This document shows, in pieces, positions 27,444 through 36,120 of a stretch of 64,000 bases of DNA. The notes beneath the pieces are model-generated. The model was given only the letters and a program-made list of their open reading frames with translations. It was not told the DNA's origin and ran no database searches. The DNA is from an uncultured Opitutales bacterium (GTDB lineage: Bacteria > Verrucomicrobiota > Verrucomicrobiia > Opitutales > Intestinicryptomonadaceae). The DNA is taken from NCBI GenBank assembly GCA_944389315.1, contig CALXLX010000001.1:1-64000 (forward strand). Reading direction: 5' to 3'. Positions within the stretch are counted from its first letter, which is position 1; each line of letters opens with the position of its first letter. The translations under genes and the position numbers were made by a program.

Positions 27444-29981
27444 TCAATGGCTTCCGATAAGAAGGGGCGAATGGTGTTTTGAAGAAAGGGTGGTCTTTGA
27501 AATTTTCTCCCCGTGCGCGTCGGTAAGCAGCGGGCAATGGAAGAACTTTGGAACGGGCAAAGCCAAGGCCCTGTAAAGGAGAATCTGGCGCGCGGTGCTT
27601 ACAAGCAAATCCGCCCCGCGGACAACCTCCGTTATTTTCATGGCCGCATCGTCGACAACCACGGCAAGCTCGTAGGAGGCGCAGCCCTCGTTGCGCCATA
27701 CGAGAAAGTCTCCGAAATCCCTTCCCGCGACAAGGCTTATTTGCCCGTAATGGCCGTCCGCAAAGCTTATGCGCTCTCCGTCGGGAACCTTGAAGCGCCA
27801 CTTGCGCGACTTGTCGAAAGGCGCGGAGGAATAGTCCGCCGCATCGCGCAAAGACGGGGGGAATACCCTTTCGGGCTCCACGCAGTTTTCAAGTTCAGGT
27901 ACGGGAAATTTTATGTCGGGCAGCAGGCCTTCCGCGCGTATGCGGCTGCGGGAGACGTCGCACGGATATATGAGGTTTTGAGCCTTGAGGGTTTCTATCG
28001 CATCAAGATAAAGCCCTGTGCGCTCGCTTTGCCTGTATGGGCCGAAATCTCCACCCACGTCTGGGCCCTCGTCCCACGACAGGCCTATGCCTTTCAAGTC
28101 TTTTAGGGCGGCGTCCTCATAAATTTTAGGGCAGCGGGGGAGGTCCAAATCCTCAACGCGAAGCACGAGCTTCCCCCCCGCAAGCTTCGCCCGCCGCGCG
28201 GCAATCCCAAAAGTGCGGGCATGGCCTATGTGAAGAAACCCCGAAGTGGTGGGGGCTATTCTGCCCCTGTATGAGGCGTCCTTCTCCACCCCCTCCGAAA
28301 GCGCGCCAATCTCCGAGGAAAAATCCTTTAAACTCTTGGAGGCGATAGAATCCTGCGGGACGGAGGATATCTCCCCAAAAGCCGCCCCGCCGCCAAGGGC
28401 ATTATCCGCGCCTCCGCCAGAAACGGCAGGAGCTGCAGAGCCTACGCCGCCGCAGGAACTGGCTTCCCCGCCTTCAGAAAAAGCCGAGCCCCCCTCTCCC
28501 AAAGAGCCGAAATTCTTGTCCAAAAACGCCCTAAGCGCGCAGGCCGTCTGGGGGCCTATGCCGTCAACCTGCGCGAGCTCCTCGGCGCTTGCGCTCTTTA
28601 CGCGGGCTATGCCGCCAAAATATTTTAATATGGCCTCCTTGCGCTTTGCGCCAAGCTTGGGGAAATCGTCGAGTATGCTCTCCCTTATCTTCTTGCTGCG
28701 CAGCTCCTCGGAAAAGGAGTTCGCAAAACGGTGCGCCTCGTCCCTGACGCGCTGAAAGAGCTTTAAGCCCTCGTCTGTGCGCGGAAGAAGCACGGGGGTT
28801 GCGTCCTCAAGGATTATGGTCTCCTCCTTCTTGGCAAGCCCCACGACCCTCTTTGGAGTTATGCCCGCCCCCGCAAAAGCTTCGAGGGCAAAACGCACCT
28901 GCTGGGCGCCGCCGTCTATCAGGACTATGTCCGGCATCTCGACGCCCTCGCGCGCAAGACGGGTATAGCGGCGCATGACAACCTCGTTCATGGCCTTAAA
29001 GTCGTTATTGCCAACAAAGCTCTTTATCTTGAAGCGGCGGTACTTTCTCTTGGCGCTCTCGCCGTCCTCAAACCTGACCATGGACGCCACGCAGAAAGAC
29101 CCGGATATGTGGGATATGTCGAAGCACTCTATCGACCTTGGCGGGGAGGGAAGCTTCAAAACTTCCGCGAGGCGCGCGCAGGCCTCCGCGGCGCGCTGCT
29201 TCGGGGTTTTGGTTATGTCGGCGCGGACGTCGCGCGTCTTGTTCATGCTTAGAGTCTCGCGCATGGCGTAGGCCAGATCCCGCAGCTTTGCGGCCTTCTC
29301 GTACTCCATGGCCGCGCTCGCGGCGGCCATCTTTAGCTCGGTCTGCTCGAGTATCTCGGCGTTCTTGCCGCCCAAAAACTCAAGGGCGGCGTCAACACGG
29401 GCGCGGTACTGCTCCTGGGTGGTCTCGTTGGGATGGGAGTATATCTCGCTACGGGCGTCGTCGTACAGTCGCCACCTGCCGTCGTCGAGTAGCTTGGGGT
29501 GGGCGTCGGAAAGCAGTATCCCGAAGCGCCTCTTAAGCTCCGCAAGAGTTGCGCGAACATACGAGCCGGAAAGGTACGGCCCGAAATACACGCTTCTGTC
29601 CTCCTTGCGCTGACGCGCAAACGTAAAGCGCGGAAGCGGCTCGAAAGTGGTCACGCGCAGAAGCAAAAAGCGCTTGTCGTCCTTCTGAATGGTGTTGTAG
29701 CGGGGCTTCCACTGCTTGATAAGCTTGTCCTCGAGAATGAAGGCCTCGGCGTCCGACTTGGTTGTGATATATTCGAAGTCGGCAATGAGCTTTACCATGG
29801 AGGCTATCTTTGCGTTGTAGCGCTTCGCATGTATGAAGTATTGGGAAACCCTGCGCTTTAATGATATTGCCTTGCCAATGTATATCACCTGCCCGAAGGC
29901 GTCCTTCATGATGTAAACGCCGCTCGAATTGGGAAGGGCCCTTACCTTGGCCTTCAGGTTTATGCCGCCGTCTTCGGACAT
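27444..29981 (-). CDS. uvrC: UvrC excinuclease fused to a glutamyl-Q-tRNA(Asp) synthetase-like domain
   Basis: Residues 1-490 are a complete UvrC. They comprise the GIY-YIG nuclease (GVYIMKD, VIYIGKA, about 20-100), a UVR motif (about 215-245), the RNase H-like nuclease (FDISH 287-291, LIDGGAQQ 354-361, RDEAHRF 413-419) and a helix-hairpin-helix (about 440-490). A Gly/Ser/Ala-rich linker (about 491-570) leads into a class-I synthetase domain (571-845). This domain has GRIAPTTSGFLHIGHA (HIGH 584-587), RVEDLDLPR, ELAVVVDDAAMKITEVVRGADLL and KISKT (826-830), which match GluQ. Two of the three zinc Cys of E. coli GluQ are missing, and only ~15 residues follow KISK instead of ~60. It starts directly after mutS. 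Confidence 0.9.
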   Translation of the reverse strand: MSEDGGINLKAKVRALPNSSGVYIMKDAFGQVIYIGKAISLKRRVSQYFIHAKRYNAKIASMVKLIADFEYITTKSDAEAFILEDKLIKQWKPRYNTIQKDDKRFLLLRVTTFEPLPRFTFARQRKEDRSVYFGPYLSGSYVRATLAELKRRFGILLSDAHPKLLDDGRWRLYDDARSEIYSHPNETTQEQYRARVDAALEFLGGKNAEILEQTELKMAAASAAMEYEKAAKLRDLAYAMRETLSMNKTRDVRADITKTPKQRAAEACARLAEVLKLPSPPRSIECFDISHISGSFCVASMVRFEDGESAKRKYRRFKIKSFVGNNDFKAMNEVVMRRYTRLAREGVEMPDIVLIDGGAQQVRFALEAFAGAGITPKRVVGLAKKEETIILEDATPVLLPRTDEGLKLFQRVRDEAHRFANSFSEELRSKKIRESILDDFPKLGAKRKEAILKYFGGIARVKSASAEELAQVDGIGPQTACALRAFLDKNFGSLGEGGSAFSEGGEASSCGGVGSAAPAVSGGGADNALGGGAAFGEISSVPQDSIASKSLKDFSSEIGALSEGVEKDASYRGRIAPTTSGFLHIGHARTFGIAARRAKLAGGKLVLRVEDLDLPRCPKIYEDAALKDLKGIGLSWDEGPDVGGDFGPYRQSERTGLYLDAIETLKAQNLIYPCDVSRSRIRAEGLLPDIKFPVPELENCVEPERVFPPSLRDAADYSSAPFDKSRKWRFKVPDGERISFADGHYGQISLVAGRDFGDFLVWRNEGCASYELAVVVDDAAMKITEVVRGADLLVSTARQILLYRALALPVPKFFHCPLLTDAHGEKISKTTLSSKHHSPLLIGSH

Positions 29982-32564
29982 TTAAAACAATGACATCTGG
30001 TTGCCGGGCTTGTCCTGCTCTATCCGCCTTGCGGGCTGGCGCCGCGCGCGCGGAGTCGCGGAGAACTTCTGCCCGTCGAGATTCTTTACGACTATGCTGC
30101 CCTCGGTTTCAAGCTCGGAGAGAATTTGCTTTGCCCTGTCTATGACGCCCTGCGGGAGCCCCGCCAGGCGCGCGACCTGTATTCCGTAGGATTTGTCGGC
30201 CGCGCCGCGCTCTATGGTTCTTACAAAGATGATTTCGTCGTTCCACTCCTTCACGGAGACCCTGTAATTTACAACCCTGGGCAAAATTTTCTCCAGCTGG
30301 GTAATCTCGTGGTAATGCGTGGCAAAAAACGTCTTGGGCCCGCGCGGCCCTGTGCCGTGCAGATGCTCGACTATCGCCCAGGCTATGCTCAGGCCGTCGT
30401 AAGTGCTCGTGCCGCGGCCTATCTCGTCGAGTATTATCAGGGATTTGTCCGTGGCGTTGTTCAAGATGTTGGCCGTCTCGTTCATTTCGACCATGAAGGT
30501 TGAGTTGCCCTTAGACAGCTCGTCGCTGGCGCCCACCCTGCTGAATATCCTGTCCACAAGCCCCATGGAGCAATGCTTTGCCGGCACGAAACACCCCGTC
30601 TGCGCCATTATGCATATCAGGGCTATCTGCCTTATGTAGGTGGATTTCCCCGCCATATTCGGCCCGGTAATCAGGGCTATCTGCTCGTCGGAAGACGATA
30701 TGTACGCGTCGTTGGGCACGAAGGACTGCGTCCCCGCAAGCCCAAGTTTGTCTAGCCGCAACATCTGCTCGACCTCGGGATGCCGCCCCTCGCTAATCTC
30801 TATGGAGTCGCTTTCGTCTATCTTCGGGCGGCAATAGTCCCACTCGCGGGAAAGCTCTGCCCAGCCGCCCATTACGTCGAGCCGCGCCAAAATCTGGGAA
30901 CAGCGGGCCAGGGCCTCGGCGCTCTTTAAAACCTCGTCGACCACGCAGCCGAAAAGGAACTCTTCTCGAGCCAAAGCCCTGTCCTGCGAATGGAGTATGT
31001 CCCTCTCCTTCTGCCGCAGCTGTTCTGTCGTAAAACGCTCGGCGTTTGTCATGGTCTGGCGGCGTATGTAGTCGGACGGAACCAGCCCCAGGTTGGACTT
31101 CGTCACCTCGATGAAATATCCGAACGCCCCGTTGTACTTTATCCTTAAATTCTTTATGCCCGTACGCGCTATCTCCGCGGCCTCAAGCTCGGAGAGCCAG
31201 GAGAGATTGTCCCGCCCGAGGCGGCGCAAAGAGTCGAGCTCCTCGTCAAAGCCGTCGCGTATGGCGCCGCCGTCCTGAATCTTAGAAGGAAGCTCGTCGG
31301 CCAAAGCCCGCTTAAGATACCCGATAAGCCCGGAGAAATCCTCGAAACTCCCCGCCAAAGCCCGGCAGGAATCCGCCCCCGCCTGCAGGAGAGCCTCTTT
31401 TATGGGCCCGAACTGCTCGGCGCTTTGCAATATTGCGGCAAGCTCGCGCGGGTTTTTAAGGTTGTTCTGCAGCCTTCCCAATATGCGGGGAATGTCGCGC
31501 ACCTTGGAGAGCAGCTCGGAAATTTGCGCGCACTGAGTCGGACAGGAGTACAGCTCCCAGACAAGATCCTGGCGGGATTTTATCTCGCCCAAGTCCAGGC
31601 TCGGCGCCGCAAGAAAACTCTCGAGCATGCGCGAGCCCATGGGGGTGCGCGTCCTGTTCATGACATCGAACAGGCTTCCCCGCACCCCGCCGCCCGACGC
31701 CCTGAAAATCTCGAGATTGCGCTGCGTCGCGGGGTCTATGAGCATGCAGTCCGCGGTTGAAAACTTCTTCAAGATGCGCAAATTTGCGGGAGCGCGCCTG
31801 AGATTTTCCGTGACGTAAAAACATATGGCCCCCGCCGCCCCGAGCGCGGGGAAATCTGACTCTATGCCGAACCCGTCGAGGCTGAGCACCTTAAGGCTCT
31901 GCCGTACCGTATTGGCTCCGTACGCCACGTCAAAATGGTAGTCCGGCAGCAGGGTTACGGGCTTTAAGTCTATTATATTCCGAAATATCGCATTCCATGC
32001 GGCCAAAGAGGAATCCGTCTTCCATACGGCGCTGGATTCCTCCGGCAAAAGTATCTCCTTTGGGTCGCAGGAACTGAGCACGGGGAGGAAATCCTCCGGA
32101 TTGTCGAAGGCGGCGCAGAGAAACTCGCCGGCGGACAAGTCCATCCACGCGGCGCTCAGTTTGCGCTCTCGGGAGATATCCACAGCCATTATGTAGTGGC
32201 GGGACGCGCCGTCCATCTGGTTTTCCTCGAGCGTTGTGCCGCTGCTTATTATGCGGCTTATGGACCTCTTTACAAGCTTGCCGGCAACGGGGGTTTCGTC
32301 CTGGTCGCAGACGGCAACCTTCTTGCCCGCCGCCAAAAGCTTGGGTATATACTGCCACGCCGCATGGTACGGAACCCCCGCCATGGGGTAATTCTGGCGT
32401 TTTGTAAGAGTGATTCCCAAGATGCGCGCGCCCTCGACGGCGTCGTCGTAGAACATCTCGTAGAAATCCCCAAGCCTGAACATCAAAAGCGTGTCCGGCG
32501 GAAGCGACGAGCGCATCTGCCAGTACTGCTTCATCATGGGGGTCTGCTCTTCTTTTTTCGCCAT
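29982..32564 (-). CDS. mutS: DNA mismatch repair protein MutS
   Basis: MutS recognises mispairs and starts mismatch repair. I use the ATG at 32564 (MAKKEEQTPMMKQYWQ), giving 860 residues; the 20 codons upstream are not family sequence. The mismatch-wedge motif lies in RLGDFYEMFYDDA near the N-terminus. The clamp and core follow, then the ATPase domain with GPNMAGKST (about 625-633), the Walker B LIILDEIGRGTSTYDG and the ATHYHEI switch. The C-terminus ends in a short NQMSLF-type beta-clamp-binding peptide. It lies immediately upstream of the uvrC fusion, whose ATG abuts the mutS stop, so the two repair genes form an operon. Confidence 0.96.
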   Translation of the reverse strand: MAKKEEQTPMMKQYWQMRSSLPPDTLLMFRLGDFYEMFYDDAVEGARILGITLTKRQNYPMAGVPYHAAWQYIPKLLAAGKKVAVCDQDETPVAGKLVKRSISRIISSGTTLEENQMDGASRHYIMAVDISRERKLSAAWMDLSAGEFLCAAFDNPEDFLPVLSSCDPKEILLPEESSAVWKTDSSLAAWNAIFRNIIDLKPVTLLPDYHFDVAYGANTVRQSLKVLSLDGFGIESDFPALGAAGAICFYVTENLRRAPANLRILKKFSTADCMLIDPATQRNLEIFRASGGGVRGSLFDVMNRTRTPMGSRMLESFLAAPSLDLGEIKSRQDLVWELYSCPTQCAQISELLSKVRDIPRILGRLQNNLKNPRELAAILQSAEQFGPIKEALLQAGADSCRALAGSFEDFSGLIGYLKRALADELPSKIQDGGAIRDGFDEELDSLRRLGRDNLSWLSELEAAEIARTGIKNLRIKYNGAFGYFIEVTKSNLGLVPSDYIRRQTMTNAERFTTEQLRQKERDILHSQDRALAREEFLFGCVVDEVLKSAEALARCSQILARLDVMGGWAELSREWDYCRPKIDESDSIEISEGRHPEVEQMLRLDKLGLAGTQSFVPNDAYISSSDEQIALITGPNMAGKSTYIRQIALICIMAQTGCFVPAKHCSMGLVDRIFSRVGASDELSKGNSTFMVEMNETANILNNATDKSLIILDEIGRGTSTYDGLSIAWAIVEHLHGTGPRGPKTFFATHYHEITQLEKILPRVVNYRVSVKEWNDEIIFVRTIERGAADKSYGIQVARLAGLPQGVIDRAKQILSELETEGSIVVKNLDGQKFSATPRARRQPARRIEQDKPGNQMSLF

Positions 32565-32831
32565 GAAAACAAATTTATTTTTTCGAACCCTACTAATATG
32601 AATCGCCCGAAAAAATGCAAACACAGATTCCCTCCAAAATCTGCCTTTTTAGAGGCGGACTAAGCAAGAGGCGGCTCTACGCCCGCAGCCTACCCCCCAT
32701 TCCCCGGCCTCCCTATTTGGCGATTTGCCGCCGAAGCGCCGCATCTCCCAGAAAAATCCCGCCCCGCACACCCGCCTAAATGGCGGATGCGGTTTATTTT
32801 AGTGTTGAAAAAAAACGGCAAAAAACCATAG

Positions 32832-34808
32832 ATGTCTGTCATGAATTCCACCACTTTCACCGCCTATAAAAACGCCGCGGCGCAGGCGCGCGGTCTGGCA
32901 ATAGACGCCATAGCAGACAGGAAATCCGGACACCTCGGGCTGCCGCTCGGCTGTGCGGAAATAGGAGCAGTGCTTTTCGGTCAGGTTCTGCGCTACGACC
33001 CGAAAAACCCGGACTGGCTCAACAGGGACCGTTTTGTCCTCAGCGCCGGGCACGGCAGCATGTTTTTATATTCGTGGCTGCACATCTGCGGGTACGACAT
33101 CTCCATAAAGGACGTGGCGGACTTCAGGATAATGGGCTCCAAGACTCCCGGGCACCCAGAATTTGGCGTGACGCCCGGGGTGGAGGTCACAAGCGGCCCT
33201 CTCGGGCAGGGGGTCGGAAACGCCGTCGGCATGGCGATGGCCGAGAAGATGGCCGAGGCTCGCTTCAATTCCGAGGGAGAAAAGATTTTCTCCCATAAGG
33301 TCTACTGCCTTGCCGGAGACGGCTGCCTGCAGGAGGGCATCGCCGCGGAGGCCTGCTCTCTGGCGGGTTTGCACAAGCTCGACAACCTTGTAATTTTGTA
33401 CGACTCAAACGGCGTGACACTCGACGAGATGCTCTCAAAAACCCAGGCAGACGATGTCAAAAAGCGCTTTGAGTCCTACGGGTTCGAGGTTGTCCTTTGC
33501 GACGACGGGCACGATTTGGAGAAGATAAAAAAGGCTTTCAAGAAAGCCTCAAAGGCAAACGGTAAGCCCAAGATTATCATATTTAAAACGGTAATAGCCA
33601 AGGGCATATGCCAGGTGGAGAACTGCAACAAGGGGCACGGCGAGGGCGGCGCAAAATTTGCCGCGGAGGCGAAGGCCAAGCTCGGGCTTCCCGATTCAAA
33701 GTTCTTCGTATCGCCAGACACATACGCATTTTTTGCCAAGCGCGCAAAGAAGGGCGCAAGGGAGCGCAAGGCATGGCTTAAGACTTTTGAAAGCTGGAAG
33801 GCGGCGAATCCGCAGAAGGCGGCAATTTTGGAGGCCGCCAAGGGGGAAAAGGCAAATGCGGAAACGCTTCTTTCGGAGATTCCGCCCTTTGAGGGCGTGG
33901 ATAAAACAGCAACCCGCGCTGCGGGCGGGAAGATTTTAAACGCCCTTGCCGCGCAGGACGCCTCTATAATTACGGGAGCTGCCGATCTTTTCGGTTCCAC
34001 GAAGAACTACATCAAAGACGGCGGGGACTTCTCCCCGGAAAATTGGTCCGGCCGCAACATATGGTTCGGCATAAGGGAGCACGCCATGGGGGCAATCTGC
34101 AACGGATTTGTCTACTACGGGCTTTTCAAGCCTTCCTGTGCGACATTCCTGACGTTTGCCGGCTACATGATGGGTGCAATCAGGATAGCCGCCTTGGCGA
34201 AGCTTCCAGAGCAGTATTTCTTCACTCACGATTCCATCGGAGTTGGGCTTGACGGGCCCACGCACCAGCCGGTGGAGCTTGTCGCCCAGTTAAGGTGCCT
34301 GCCCAACCTCAATGTCATACGCCCGGCAGACGCGGAGGAGTGCGCTGCCGCCTACGCGCTCGCCTATTCCCGTAAAGACGGGCCCACTGCGCTGATACTT
34401 TCGAGGCAGGATTTGCCCGTACTTTCGGAGATTCCCGCCGACATTAGGCGCAGAGGAACCTTGCGCGGCGCATATATAGCAAAGAGGGAAACCGCCCCCC
34501 TGCAAAAGATTATAATATCAACCGGCTCGGAGCTGCATCTTGCGCTGGAAGCCGCCAAAGGGGACGATTCCGTCAGGGTGGTTTCCATGCCCTGCATGGA
34601 GATTTTCGACGCCCAGCCAGACGATTACAAGCAGGAGATCCTGCCGGATTCATGCAAAAACAGACTGGCCGTGGAGGCTGGAGCAAGCCTGCCGTGGTAC
34701 AAATATGCATCACGCACGATATGCACGGATACTTTCGGCTTCTCCGCGCAGGAAAGCGAGCTTTACGCCCACTTCGGCCTTACTGTGGAAAATATCAGGA
34801 AGTCCTAA
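32832..34808 (+). CDS. tkt: Transketolase
   Basis: Transketolase transfers two-carbon units in the non-oxidative pentose-phosphate pathway, using thiamine diphosphate. The 658 residues show the N-terminal substrate His motif DRKSGHLGLPLG, the GHGSMFLYSWLH and TSGPLGQGVGNAVG segments, and the ThDP/metal motif GDGCLQEGIAAEA (about 162) ending in YDSNG. The pyrimidine domain has GIREHAMGAICNG, and a C-terminal regulatory domain follows. A charged insertion (about 295-345: RAKKGARERKAWLKTFESW) is typical of the family. ATG codons at 32832 and 32841 are both possible and neither has a clear ribosome-binding site. It is a single gene with its own terminator. Confidence 0.95.
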   Translation: MSVMNSTTFTAYKNAAAQARGLAIDAIADRKSGHLGLPLGCAEIGAVLFGQVLRYDPKNPDWLNRDRFVLSAGHGSMFLYSWLHICGYDISIKDVADFRIMGSKTPGHPEFGVTPGVEVTSGPLGQGVGNAVGMAMAEKMAEARFNSEGEKIFSHKVYCLAGDGCLQEGIAAEACSLAGLHKLDNLVILYDSNGVTLDEMLSKTQADDVKKRFESYGFEVVLCDDGHDLEKIKKAFKKASKANGKPKIIIFKTVIAKGICQVENCNKGHGEGGAKFAAEAKAKLGLPDSKFFVSPDTYAFFAKRAKKGARERKAWLKTFESWKAANPQKAAILEAAKGEKANAETLLSEIPPFEGVDKTATRAAGGKILNALAAQDASIITGAADLFGSTKNYIKDGGDFSPENWSGRNIWFGIREHAMGAICNGFVYYGLFKPSCATFLTFAGYMMGAIRIAALAKLPEQYFFTHDSIGVGLDGPTHQPVELVAQLRCLPNLNVIRPADAEECAAAYALAYSRKDGPTALILSRQDLPVLSEIPADIRRRGTLRGAYIAKRETAPLQKIIISTGSELHLALEAAKGDDSVRVVSMPCMEIFDAQPDDYKQEILPDSCKNRLAVEAGASLPWYKYASRTICTDTFGFSAQESELYAHFGLTVENIRKS

Positions 34809-34835
34809 GGGATGGGGAAATCTTCTTTCTTAAAT

Positions 34836-34876
34836 AAAAAGCACCCGCGCAAGTTTCTATTTGCGCGGGTGTTTTT
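34836..34876 (+). terminator. Rho-independent terminator of tkt
   Basis: A perfect 11-bp stem CACCCGCGCAA (34842-34852) / TTGCGCGGGTG (34861-34871), flanked by AAAAA and TTTTT, lies 28 bases after the stop. It may act in both directions. Confidence 0.9.
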
Positions 34877-34942
34877 GTCTTTGGGCATGCGGGAAATACA
34901 ATATTTGTCCCGAAAGAGGATAGCGATGCGGGCAAATCATAC

Positions 34943-34974
34943 ATATAAATATTTTTATATAGCAATATTTATAT
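34943..34974. repeat. AT-rich inverted repeat, copy B
   Basis: Arms ATATAAATAT (34943-34952) and ATATTTATAT (34965-34974) are perfectly complementary; the spacer contains TATATAGCA. It lies 64 bases upstream of the -35 of the ArsR-ferredoxin gene and closely resembles copy A at 26802-26831. Confidence 0.6.
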
Positions 34975-35037
34975 AAATTGCAAAAAAAGCATTGGCGCTA
35001 CCCGCCCTAAGAGAAAAAACGGAGAAGAAAAGTATGC

Positions 35038-35068
35038 TTGACAATAGCTATATACTTATATTTATATA
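35038..35068 (+). promoter_or_regulatory. Promoter of the ArsR-ferredoxin gene
   Basis: A consensus TTGACA (35038-35043) is followed 18-19 bases later by TTATAT/TATATA (35062-35068). The ATG at 35074 lies only five to six bases past the -10, and no ribosome-binding site exists, suggesting a leaderless transcript. The spacer and -10 are covered by a palindrome (35044-35073). Confidence 0.6.
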
Positions 35069-35073
35069 GTTAT
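35044..35073. promoter_or_regulatory. Palindromic operator overlapping promoter and start codon
   Basis: Left arm ATAGCTATATA (35044-35054) and right arm TATATAGTTAT (35063-35073) match at 10 of 11 positions with an 8-base spacer. The palindrome begins at the base after the -35 and ends at the base before the ATG. An ArsR-type dimer bound here would block its own promoter. Binding is inferred, not shown. Confidence 0.55.
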
Positions 35074-35643
35074 ATGACTATAAAAGATCTCCAACATATA
35101 ACAGACCTGCTAAAAGCGCTTGCTCATCCTATGAGATTTTCAATAGTAAAGATGCTCTCTAATGGGCCGCGCAAAGTGATGGAGATTTACTCGGCATTGG
35201 ATGTTCCGCAGGCGATAGCCTCGCAGCAGCTTAAGGTATTGAGGCAGGCGGGGGTAATAAGCTGCCGAAGGGAGCGCAAATCTGTAATATATGCCCTCTC
35301 AAACGACGATTGCGCCGAAATTGTGGACCTGCTCTGGCGTAAATACGCAGACGCAGAAGTTCCGCAATATTTTAATCCGGAAGAGGGGGCTGAGACAGAG
35401 AGGGCATATTTACAGGGGGAGAATCCGCCCGTCAAAGAGCCGGAAAATGGGGGCGGGAAGAAGAAACTGAGAATAGTCGCGGAACTATGCACGCAAAACC
35501 ACATGTGCCTGCCCATAGATTTCTGTCCGAAAAACGCGCTCTCCCAGGAAGGGTTCGGGCTGCCGAAGGTAGACGAAGCCTCTTGCGACGCCTGCGGAGA
35601 ATGCCTTAAAGTTTGCCCCCAGGGGGCTCTTGTTTTGGAGTAA
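35074..35643 (+). CDS. ArsR-type repressor fused to a 4Fe-4S ferredoxin domain
   Basis: I start at the ATG at 35074 (MTIKDLQHITDLLKALAHPM), giving 189 residues; an upstream in-frame start at 35038 would overlap the promoter. Residues about 5-85 form an ArsR winged helix (LKALAHPMRFSIVKMLSNGP, IASQQLKVLRQAGVISCRRE). After a Glu/Pro/Gly linker, residues about 130-189 are a ferredoxin-like Cys-rich domain. It has C-x5-C-x5-CP followed by CDACGECLKVCP, seven Cys in all. This suggests one complete 4Fe-4S cluster and possibly a second, incomplete one. The protein is likely a redox-, oxygen- or metal-responsive repressor; targets are unknown. It stands alone, so it may mainly regulate itself and distant genes. 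Confidence 0.85.
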   Translation: MTIKDLQHITDLLKALAHPMRFSIVKMLSNGPRKVMEIYSALDVPQAIASQQLKVLRQAGVISCRRERKSVIYALSNDDCAEIVDLLWRKYADAEVPQYFNPEEGAETERAYLQGENPPVKEPENGGGKKKLRIVAELCTQNHMCLPIDFCPKNALSQEGFGLPKVDEASCDACGECLKVCPQGALVLE

Positions 35644-36120
35644 TCCGACAGGGAAGAGACGCTTGTATATCTTTATTTTTCGCGCCTTTCCAAGCAAAGG
35701 CGCCGCAGGCGCTGGAATATCATTATTCTGCACGCAAGGAAGCCCTGTTTTAACCCCGCAAGAGAAACCCGCCCGCGCACAAGAGCGCAAAGGCTTTTGC
35801 ATATTTACGTTACAAAACGCCAGCCAACAAGAAAAGGGCGACTCAAATAGGCGGAAGGGCTGAAAATAAACGAAACAGTTAAAACCTCTGCGCGCAAAAA
35901 AAGACCTTCATCCACAGAAAAGTGCGGGAAGCGTATGCAAGGGCGCCTGAGCCCATTATGCGATGCCCCCCTTTGCAGAGAACTAAGCGTTAAGGCGCTT
36001 TTTCATGGGAGGGGACACAAAATTTAAAGACCAAAAAAACGGTTTTTTCTGCGCTAAAAAAGCGCCCTCCAAATTGCATGGAAGGCGCTTTCGTTCGTTA
36101 AGAAATAAAGAGAATGGATA
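35644..36120. other. Convergent intergenic region
   Basis: No gene recognised. It contains an 8-bp inverted repeat GCGCCTTT/AAAGGCGC (35682-35703) after the ArsR-ferredoxin gene, without a T-run, and the terminator of the minus-strand PEP-CTERM gene (36051-36091). Short open frames have no protein features. Confidence 0.55.
36051..36091 (-). terminator. Terminator of the PEP-CTERM gene / iron operon
   Basis: On the minus strand, a 13-bp stem with one mismatch (arms 36091-36079 and 36071-36059) is followed by TTTT and, further on, more T-rich sequence. It starts 30 bases after the PEP-CTERM stop codon and would end the whole 36-49 kb unit. Confidence 0.7.

Noticed and set aside
27444-27540. 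A frameshift explaining the short GluQ tail
   Set aside because: The alternative frame to 27427 continues with a Pro/Lys/Phe-rich string that does not resemble the missing GluQ C-terminus, so a simple frameshift is not supported by eye.
35038-35073. Upstream start for the ArsR-ferredoxin protein
   Set aside because: The extra residues (Ile/Tyr/Leu-rich) come from the AT-rich palindrome and overlap the -35 box; the ArsR fold begins at MTIKDL.
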